Positions 58,318 through 64,000 of a stretch of 64,000 nt of DNA are shown here, piece after piece. The notes under the pieces were generated by a model. It had not been told where the DNA came from, did not search any database, and worked only from the letters and a program-made list of their open reading frames with translations. Position numbers and translations under genes: made by a program. The stretch is from Anaerolineales bacterium. Lineage in GTDB: Bacteria > Chloroflexota > Anaerolineae > Anaerolineales > UBA11579. The stretch lies in the NCBI GenBank assembly GCA_019637755.1, contig JAHBVC010000001.1, forward strand, positions 248,001-312,000. The letters are read 5' to 3'. How positions within the stretch are numbered: the stretch's first letter is position 1; each line of letters begins with the position of its first letter.

Positions 58318-58905
58318 ATGAAAACAAAACTTTATCACGGCGATTTGGATGCCGAAGAAATGGCGGTAACCCTGGCCAATTTCTTCAACCGCGGCGGGCT
58401 GACGGCGCAGTCTTCCGTGCGCGGTGAAACGGCCTATGTGCGCATCACTACGCGTGAGGCACGTGGCAGCGGCGGGCGCACCAGCCTGGCAGTGGCGCTG
58501 GCGCAACGCGGCGAGCGCGTCGAAGCCAGTGTGGGCGAGCAGTCGATGCTGGGGCTGGCCGGCAGCCTGGGCGCCAGCGCCTTGCTGGCCTGGCTGAACC
58601 CGCTGAACTTGCTCGGCCGCCTGGATGACATCGCCGCGGATATTGAGAACCTGACCCTGGAAGACCAGGTATGGAAGCTGCTCGACCGCATGGCTGCCAA
58701 CGGCGGCGCCAGCACGCAGTTGGCGCGGCGGCTGCAGCGCATGGCGTGCAGCTACTGCAACACCGCCAACGCAGTGGGCGCGGGCCGCTGCGTGGCGTGC
58801 GGCGCCCCCCTGGGCGACGTGCAGCCCAGCGGCTGCCCGCAGTGCGGTTTTGTGGTGTTGGCGGGGGAAAAGCAATGCCCGAATTGCGGGCAGAAGCTCA
58901 GATAA
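58318..58905 (+). CDS. Protein of unknown function with tandem C-terminal zinc ribbons
   Basis: A 195-residue protein. The N-terminal part (~1-75) is mixed alpha/beta, followed by a hydrophobic stretch (~76-100). Two zinc ribbons close it: CSYCNT...CVACGA and CPQCGF...CPNCGQ. No family is recognised beyond zinc-ribbon proteins. A four-codon ORF (58307-58321) starts closer to the -10 box and ends over the start codon (ATGA), so translation may be coupled. Confidence 0.7.
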   Translation: MKTKLYHGDLDAEEMAVTLANFFNRGGLTAQSSVRGETAYVRITTREARGSGGRTSLAVALAQRGERVEASVGEQSMLGLAGSLGASALLAWLNPLNLLGRLDDIAADIENLTLEDQVWKLLDRMAANGGASTQLARRLQRMACSYCNTANAVGAGRCVACGAPLGDVQPSGCPQCGFVVLAGEKQCPNCGQKLR

Positions 58906-58915
58906 TCAAAGGCAA

Positions 58916-59002
58916 TGGATTAATCTAATTCGTCGCGTGGTCAATTAGTTGTTTAGTCGACCAAGCAACTAATTGACCAATCGACTAATTAATCGACTGT
59001 TT
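58916..59002. repeat. Octamer array A6 between the zinc-ribbon gene and rsmD
   Basis: About ten period-8 units such as gcgtggtc, aattagtt, gtttagtc, gaccaagc, aactaatt, gaccaatc, gactaatt. The block 58940-58977 has a 12-bp perfect stem gtcaattagttg/caactaattgac. The array encodes the last residues of rsmD. Confidence 0.8.
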
Positions 59003-59564
59003 CTGATTGCAGCTTTTCGTAGAAGACCAACAGCACATTCCCATACTTGCGCTGGTCAAACTCTGCCAGGTTTTGCAACTCAACTGCGGCATATTCGGTA
59101 GGGTCGATCTGTACGATCACCCAGGCATCTTCCACCAGCCAACCTGGATTCGCATCCAGCGCCAGCAGCGCACGCGTCCACAGGTCATGAAATTGCGGCG
59201 GAGCAATGAAGGCATAGTCAAACGGGCGATCGGGCGGCATGGCCAGGTAGGCGAAGCTATCCGTCTGGCGCACTTCGCCGCGCGCTTGCAGTTTGGTGGT
59301 GATCAGATTGCTGTAGATGGTTTCGACGGCGGCGCGGCTGTTATCGAGCAGGCGCGCAAACCCGGCGCCCTGGCTGAGCGCCTCGATGCCTACGGAACCC
59401 GTGCCAGCAAACAGATCCAAGAACGCTCCGCCGGCTAGATCGGGGCGCAGGATGTTGAAGAGCGACTCTTTGGCGCGATCGGTGATCGGGCGGGTGCCAT
59501 CGCCGGGCACAGACTTGAGGCGCACGCCCCGGGCGCTGCCAGCGATGATGCGCGGCGCGGCCAT
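58989..59564 (-). CDS. rsmD: 16S rRNA (guanine966-N2)-methyltransferase family protein, atypical motif IV
   Basis: A 191-residue RsmD homologue. RIIAGSARGVRLKSVPGDGTRPITDRAKESLFNIL and the SAM-binding FLDLFAGTGSVGIEALSQGA are typical. The catalytic DPPY/NPPF motif of the family is replaced by IAPPQF at the equivalent place (FDYAFIAPPQF). Activity on the rRNA is therefore likely but not assured. The C-terminus runs into an octamer array. Starts 5 nt after the thioesterase stop on the same strand. Confidence 0.85.
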   Translation of the reverse strand: MAAPRIIAGSARGVRLKSVPGDGTRPITDRAKESLFNILRPDLAGGAFLDLFAGTGSVGIEALSQGAGFARLLDNSRAAVETIYSNLITTKLQARGEVRQTDSFAYLAMPPDRPFDYAFIAPPQFHDLWTRALLALDANPGWLVEDAWVIVQIDPTEYAAVELQNLAEFDQRKYGNVLLVFYEKLQSETVD

Positions 59565-59569
59565 GCGCG

Positions 59570-60061
59570 CTACTTGCCGAAGTTGGAGCGTTCTTGCTTG
59601 GCCTGCTCCAGGCGGTAGGTCTGGCGGGCGGCGCCCTGCTGCATGCGCTGGCGCTGAAAGTCGGTCTCGGCCTCGAGGGGCGGCACGCGCACCGGCTTGC
59701 CCTGCTCATCCAGCGCTACATATACAAGGTAGGCGGTGTTGGTGTGCCAGCTCTCGCCCGTGGTGGGGTTCTCGGCATAGACGGAGACCTCGGCTTCCAT
59801 TGAGGTGCTGCCGACGTAACTGACCTCGGCATGGATGATGATGAGATCCCCGATGCGGATGGGGTGCTGGAAGGTCATGCGGTCCACCGCCACGGTGACG
59901 ACGCGCTGGCGGCTGTGCTTCATGCAGGCCAGGGCGCCGGCCTCGTCCACCAGCTTCATGATATGGCCACCGTGCACGTTGCCGAGGATATTGGCATCGT
60001 CCGGCTGCATGAGCTGGGAGATGGTGATGCGCGAGGCGGAGACGGGTTGGGGATTAGTCAT
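59570..60061 (-). CDS. Acyl-CoA thioesterase, hot-dog fold (YciA/BACH type)
   Basis: A 163-residue hot-dog protein hydrolysing acyl-CoA. The family segment ANILGNVHGGHIMKLVDEAGALA and VDRMTFQHPIRIGDLI are clear. Co-directional with rsmD, 5 nt apart. A TATAAT box (60075-60070, minus strand) ends 8 nt before ATG 60061, so the leader is very short. Confidence 0.92.
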   Translation of the reverse strand: MTNPQPVSASRITISQLMQPDDANILGNVHGGHIMKLVDEAGALACMKHSRQRVVTVAVDRMTFQHPIRIGDLIIIHAEVSYVGSTSMEAEVSVYAENPTTGESWHTNTAYLVYVALDEQGKPVRVPPLEAETDFQRQRMQQGAARQTYRLEQAKQERSNFGK

Positions 60062-60109
60062 AGGCTGAGATTATATCTGTGCACCTATGTCTAGCTAATC
60101 CATTTCCGA

Positions 60110-60115
60110 TACAAT
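60110..60115 (+). promoter_or_regulatory. -10 box of the VanW-murA operon, leaderless type
   Basis: TACAAT lies 6 nt before ATG 60122; no ribosome site is seen. Confidence 0.55.
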
Positions 60116-60121
60116 CTCCCC

Positions 60122-62002
60122 ATGTCCAGCGCTACCTTCCCGCAGTCGTACAGCCCTGCCCCGCCGCGCTTCGTAGCGCAGGCGGCCGCCGCTTTGGCGC
60201 TGGCCGCCGGGCTACTGGCGCTGACTGCCTTCGTGTTCTCGGCGGTGTTTGGGCTCATGTACCTGGGCCGCGTGTACCCCGGCGTGAGCGTGGGCGGTGT
60301 GGACATCGGCGGCATGCGCCGCACCGAGGCAACCGGCTACCTGGCGCAACAACTCAGCTACCCGCTGAGCGGCCAGGTGACGCTGACCTATGGCGACCAA
60401 AGCTGGACCTATAGCCCGGCACAACTGGGCCTAGTGCTGGACGCCGAAGCCAGCGCCCAGGCGGCCTACGCCTTTGGCCGCAGTTGGCTGCCCTGGGAGA
60501 ACGTTGCCGAGAAAGTGCAATCGCTGCGGGCTGGGGCGCAGTTAGCGCCGCGGCTGATCTTCAGCGGCGATCAGGCGCAAAGCACCCTGCAAAGCCTGGC
60601 AGCGCAATTCAACCGCCCCACCCTGGAAGCACAGCTCAGCGTGAACGGGCTGGATGTGCAGGTGCAGCCCGGCCAGGTGGGCCTGACGCTGGATACCGAA
60701 CGCACCGCCGCCTTCCTGGCGGCGACGCTGCTGGACATGCGCAACGTGAGCGTGCCGCTGGCCGTGGTGGAAAGCCCACCGCGCATTCTTGATGTCAGCC
60801 AGCAGGCCGAGATCGCCCGCAACATTCTCAGCCAGCCGCTCGTGCTGTCCGCCGGCGGCCAATACGAGAAGAACCCCGGCCCGTGGACGCTGGCGCCGGA
60901 GCAGTTGGCCGGCATGCTCAGCATCGAGCGCGTCGAAAGCGCAGAGGGCGCCCACTACCAAGTGGGCCTCGAATCGAGCGAGCTGGCCTCGATCCTGCTG
61001 CCACTCTCGGCGGATGTTGCCGCCAGCCCGCGCAACGCGCGCTTCGTCTTCAATGATGAGACCCGCGAAATAGAGCTATACAAATCCGCCATCATCGGCC
61101 GCAACCTGCATGTGCAAAATAGCATCGATTACATCAACGCCAAGCTGGCCGAAGGCGCACACGAGATCGAGCTGCAATACACCCTGACCCAGCCCGAGGT
61201 GCAAGACGATGCCAAGGCCGCCGATCTCGGGCTGCGCGAGTTGGTGGCCGAGCAGACCACCTACTTCTATGGCTCCAGCCCGGAGCGTATTCAAAACATC
61301 GTCACCGCCGCCGAGCGCTTTCACGGCCTGCTGGTGCCGCCCGGCGCGATCTTCTCCATGGTCGATAACATCGGCGATATCAGCCTCGATTCGGGCTTTG
61401 CCGAGGCGCTGATCATTTTTGGTGGGCGCACGATCCAAGGCGTGGGCGGCGGGGTGTGCCAGGTGAGCACCACCCTGTTTCGCACGGTGTTCTTTGGCGG
61501 CTTCCCGATCGTCGAGCGCTGGGCGCATGCCTACCGCGTGAGCTACTACGAGTACAATGCCGCCGTGCAGCGCGATCCCAAGCTGGTCGGGCTGGACGCC
61601 ACCGTGTATGCACCGGTGGTGGACTTCAAGTTCCAGAACGATACGGATAGCTGGCTGCTGATGGAAACCTACGTCAATCCAACGGTGCGCACGATCACCT
61701 GGAAGTTCTATTCCACTGCGGATGGCCGCAGCATTGAATGGGATACGAGCGGCCCGCGTGACATCGTGCCTGCTCCGGATGATAAGTATGAAGAGAACGG
61801 CGAGTTCTCTGCCGGACAGATTAAGCAAGTAGACTATGCAGCAGACGGGGCGACTGTGCGCGTCACCCGCACGGTGTATCGCAACGGAGAAATCATTGAC
61901 GAAGATGTCATCACCACCAAGTACCAGCCCTGGGCGGCCGTCTACCAATACGGCCCCGGCACGCCGGGCATGCCGCCCGACGCGGATAACGGAGACGAAT
62001 GA
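60122..62002 (+). CDS. VanW family protein with peptidoglycan-binding-like repeats
   Basis: A 626-residue membrane-anchored exported protein. One helix (~20-48) precedes GVSVGGVDIGGMRRTEA and two PG_binding_4-like repeats (~60-340). The VanW domain (~390-520) has FHGLLVPPGAIFSMVDNIG, GGGVCQVSTTLFRTVFFGG and RWAHAYRVSYY. VanW occurs in vancomycin-resistance clusters and widely in cell-wall-associated proteins; its activity is unknown. murA follows with ATGA overlap, consistent with a wall role. Confidence 0.9.
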   Translation: MSSATFPQSYSPAPPRFVAQAAAALALAAGLLALTAFVFSAVFGLMYLGRVYPGVSVGGVDIGGMRRTEATGYLAQQLSYPLSGQVTLTYGDQSWTYSPAQLGLVLDAEASAQAAYAFGRSWLPWENVAEKVQSLRAGAQLAPRLIFSGDQAQSTLQSLAAQFNRPTLEAQLSVNGLDVQVQPGQVGLTLDTERTAAFLAATLLDMRNVSVPLAVVESPPRILDVSQQAEIARNILSQPLVLSAGGQYEKNPGPWTLAPEQLAGMLSIERVESAEGAHYQVGLESSELASILLPLSADVAASPRNARFVFNDETREIELYKSAIIGRNLHVQNSIDYINAKLAEGAHEIELQYTLTQPEVQDDAKAADLGLRELVAEQTTYFYGSSPERIQNIVTAAERFHGLLVPPGAIFSMVDNIGDISLDSGFAEALIIFGGRTIQGVGGGVCQVSTTLFRTVFFGGFPIVERWAHAYRVSYYEYNAAVQRDPKLVGLDATVYAPVVDFKFQNDTDSWLLMETYVNPTVRTITWKFYSTADGRSIEWDTSGPRDIVPAPDDKYEENGEFSAGQIKQVDYAADGATVRVTRTVYRNGEIIDEDVITTKYQPWAAVYQYGPGTPGMPPDADNGDE

Positions 62003-63300
62003 ACACCTGGGTGATTGAAGGTGGCGAACCGCTGCGCGGCGAGATCAAGGTCAGCGGCGCTAAGAATTCGATTACCAAGTTGCTGGTGGCTTCGCTGCTC
62101 AGTGAGCAGCCCAGCCACTTCAGCAACGTGCCGAACATTGGCGACCGTGACATTACGCAAGAGATGTGCGCGGCGGTAGGCGCGACCTTCAGCAGCACCA
62201 ACGGCCACAGCCTGCAGGTCAGCACGCCCACGATCAGCACCAACCATATCAGCAAGGAGCTGGGCGGGCGCAACCGCCTGGCAATCATGCTGATGGGCCC
62301 GCTGCTGCACCGCACTGGCAAGGCGATCATTCCGGCGGCCGCCGGCGGCGACCAGATCGGCCCGCGCCCGGTGGATTTTCACCTGCAGGGCGTGCAACAG
62401 ATGGGCGCCAGCGTGGAAACCAAGGATGGCAACTACATCATCCAGGCGGATCGCCTGCGCGGCGCCGAGATCACGCTCGATTACCCCAGCGTGACCAGCA
62501 CCGAAAATCTGCTGATGGCGGCCAGCATGGCCAAAGGGCGCACCATCATCCAAAACGCTGCCATCGAGCCGGAAGTGGTGGACTTGGTGAGCTATCTGCA
62601 AAAGATGGGCGCCATTATTGATTATCAGGTTGACCGCACCTTCGTTGTCGAGGGGGTAGACACGCTCAGTGGCGCCAGCCACCGCCTGCTGCCAGACCGC
62701 ATCGTGGCCGCCTCGCTGGGCGCGGCAGCCGTGGCCACTGGCGGCGATGTGTTCGTGCGCAACGCCAGCCAGCCAGATATGCTCACCTTCCTGAACACGC
62801 TGCGCCGCGTAGGCGGCAAGTTTGAAGTACAGGAAGACGGCATTCGCTTCTATGCGGATGGGCCGCTCAAAGCCATCCACCTGGAAACCAGCGTACATCC
62901 CGGCTTCATGACCGATTGGCAATCACCCTTCCTGTTGCTGCTCACTCAAGCGGAGGGCATGTCCGTAGTGCACGAAACCGTATTCGAAGATCGCTTCGGC
63001 TACGTCAAAGCGCTGCAAGATATGGGCGCTGAGATTGCGCTGTACGACAGCTGCATGGGCCACCGTTGCCGCTTTGCCGCAAGTAGCTACAAGCACAGCG
63101 CGGTGATCAAAGGCCCCAGCAAGCTACGCTCGGCAGAGGTGACCGTGCCTGATCTGCGCGCCGGCTTCACCTATCTGATTGCCGCCATTATGGCCGCAGG
63201 CCAATCGCGCGTGCACGGTATTGAGCACATCACGCGCGGCTACGAGAATTTGGAAAGCAGCCTGCGCAATCTTGGGGCGCGCATTCAGGCTGTACAATAG
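61999..63300 (+). CDS. murA: UDP-N-acetylglucosamine 1-carboxyvinyltransferase, Cys-to-Asp variant
   Basis: A 433-residue MurA, the first committed enzyme of peptidoglycan synthesis. K22-N23 in VSGAKNS and the RPVDFHLQG loop are typical. The active-site loop reads [12 protein letters not shown]: the Cys (E. coli C115) that fosfomycin alkylates is Asp (D118). Natural Asp variants occur in mycobacteria and chlamydiae and confer fosfomycin resistance; resistance here is inferred. ATG 61999 overlaps the VanW stop. Confidence 0.94.
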   Translation: MNTWVIEGGEPLRGEIKVSGAKNSITKLLVASLLSEQPSHFSNVPNIGDRDITQEMCAAVGATFSSTNGHSLQVSTPTISTNHISKELGGRNRLAIMLMGPLLHRTGKAIIPAAAGGDQIGPRPVDFHLQGVQQMGASVETKDGNYIIQADRLRGAEITLDYPSVTSTENLLMAASMAKGRTIIQNAAIEPEVVDLVSYLQKMGAIIDYQVDRTFVVEGVDTLSGASHRLLPDRIVAASLGAAAVATGGDVFVRNASQPDMLTFLNTLRRVGGKFEVQEDGIRFYADGPLKAIHLETSVHPGFMTDWQSPFLLLLTQAEGMSVVHETVFEDRFGYVKALQDMGAEIALYDSCMGHRCRFAASSYKHSAVIKGPSKLRSAEVTVPDLRAGFTYLIAAIMAAGQSRVHGIEHITRGYENLESSLRNLGARIQAVQ

Positions 63301-63309
63301 GCGCACATT

Positions 63310-63436
63310 TCGTCATTGCGAGGAGTAGGCGCTGCGCAGCAGCGGCAACGGACGAAGCAATCTGGCCTTGCGCACCAAGCTTAAAAACCAGTTGCTTCGT
63401 GCGCAGCTCCTGACGGAGCTGGCCTCGCAATGACAA
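63310..63436. repeat. Inverted pair of the 'cattgcgagg...gaagcaatctg' element
   Basis: A forward copy (cgtcattgcgaggag ... gacgaagcaatctgg, ~63310-63365) and a reversed copy (ccagttgcttcgtgcg ... cctcgcaatgacaaacg, ~63390-63436) form an imperfect palindrome of ~127 bp between murA and the Trm112-like gene. Confidence 0.8.
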
Positions 63437-63456
63437 ACGAAGATAGGAGAACTGAC

Positions 63457-63684
63457 ATGGTGAGCACTGAACTGATTGAGATTTTGCGCTGCCCGCAGTG
63501 TGTACAAAGCGGCAAAGGCGAGCTGGAATTTTATAAAGAGGCCTGGTTCGTGTGCAATGATTGCGGCCGCAAGTACCCGGTGATCGATGATATCCCCGTG
63601 ATGCTGATCGAAGTTGGCGACAAATGGGTCAGCACCGCCAAGGACAAGCTGGAAGTCCCCGCCCCCAAGAGCGCTGCCGACTGA
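63457..63684 (+). CDS. Trm112-like zinc-ribbon protein
   Basis: A 75-residue Trm112/YcaR-like protein. LIEILRCPQC and WFVCNDCGRKYPVIDDIPVML give the two Cys pairs of the fold. Trm112 proteins activate methyltransferases; many bacterial members are orphans. ATG 63457 has an aggaga ribosome site; the longer frame runs into the repeat. Confidence 0.88.
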   Translation: MVSTELIEILRCPQCVQSGKGELEFYKEAWFVCNDCGRKYPVIDDIPVMLIEVGDKWVSTAKDKLEVPAPKSAAD

Positions 63685-63725
63685 CGTCGGGGCCGACTAA
63701 AGTCGGGGCCGACTAAGGTCGGAGC
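63683..63725. repeat. 16-bp (two octamers) tandem repeat
   Basis: The unit gtcggggccgactaaa is repeated about 2.5 times between the Trm112-like gene and the next start. It fits the octamer period seen elsewhere. Confidence 0.8.
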
Positions 63726-63733
63726 CTTTTACT

Positions 63734-64000
63734 GTGACCACGCTGGCAGAGCGGATGGCTGACCTCCTGAGCGGTGATGTTGAGCGCGCCGAGGCAGCCG
63801 CCGCGGCCTTGCCCGCTGATAATGCAGAGGCGGCCTTCACCGCCCTGCTCCCACTACTTCAAGACAAAAACGAAGACACGCGCTGGTGGGCCGTACGCGG
63901 CTTGGCGGGCTTCAATACGCCTGCCGCCAGTGAGCAGCTCACTGCCGCGTTGGGCGATGCCAGCCCCAGCGTGCAACAGTGTGCCGCGCTAGCACTCAGC
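63734..64000 (+). CDS. HEAT-repeat protein, N-terminal part
   Basis: An open frame from GTG 63734 (or ATG 63755) to the window end, 89 codons. Residues DTRWWAVRGLAGFNTPAASEQLTAALGD and SPSVQQCAALALS match HEAT/PBS-lyase-type helical repeats. The gene is truncated by the window edge. A ggagc sequence lies 10 nt upstream of the GTG. Confidence 0.72.
   Translation, partial: MTTLAERMADLLSGDVERAEAAAAALPADNAEAAFTALLPLLQDKNEDTRWWAVRGLAGFNTPAASEQLTAALGDASPSVQQCAALALS

Noticed and set aside
15579-59002. CRISPR interpretation of the octamer and heptamer arrays
   Set aside because: Units are contiguous with no spacers and are degenerate; no cas genes are present.

Overview
The window is about 62-64% GC, almost fully coding, and carries no phage or IS genes. 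Gene content points to a bacterium of the Chloroflexota, probably Anaerolineae. The supporting features are fused or lineage-typical core genes, many promoters whose -10 box lies 6 nt before the start codon (leaderless mRNAs), a cysteine-free PqqD/radical-SAM-like protein, and Pro/Thr-rich 'TPTP' linkers in exported proteins. The taxonomic call is inference; no rRNA is present.

Layout. 1-6 kb: end of scpA, a GIY-YIG protein, a fused 2-oxoacid dehydrogenase E1, a cytochrome c lipoprotein and a di-haem peroxidase/beta-helix fusion. 6.4-8.4 kb: rpsF-ssb-PpiC operon. 8.5-17.1 kb (minus strand): moaC, a 59-aa ORF, moaD-moaE fusion, threonine-synthase-like gene, fabF, rnc, smc. 17.2-21.1 kb: prfB with its +1 frameshift, a CDF transporter, a RusA-like nuclease, rpmF, fabD. 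21-29 kb: two polytopic membrane proteins, tRNA-Asp, and a GcvT-like protein with two FAD oxidoreductases. 29-33.7 kb: zinc metallopeptidase, MFS transporter, gltA bracketed by identical palindromes, DUF2200 and AIM24-like proteins. 34-37.3 kb: a membrane-protein cluster in which a protein ending in a Cys-Ala repeat sits next to a PqqD-radical SAM-like protein with no cysteine. 37-44.5 kb: crotonase, transaldolase, DNA methyltransferase, transketolase, DUF5996, peptidase S51, ribosomal protein L25. 44.7-53.1 kb: an operon of a small membrane protein, a 1705-aa TPR protein and a gingipain-like (clan CD) cysteine peptidase. 54-64 kb: smpB, histidine ammonia-lyase, IscA/ErpA-like protein, SH3b protein, rsmD, thioesterase, VanW protein, murA, Trm112-like protein and the start of a HEAT-repeat protein.

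Three kinds of intergenic repeat run through the window: degenerate octamer arrays (TAGTCGAT-like units), degenerate heptamer arrays (CTGTCAA-like units), and dispersed 'cattccgagcgtagcgaggaatcc'-type inverted repeats. The octamer and heptamer arrays often end at a -10 box.

The two strongest candidates for undescribed systems are the Cys-tail/cysteine-less radical SAM pair (34.4-37.3 kb) and the TPR/gingipain-like operon (44.7-53.1 kb).
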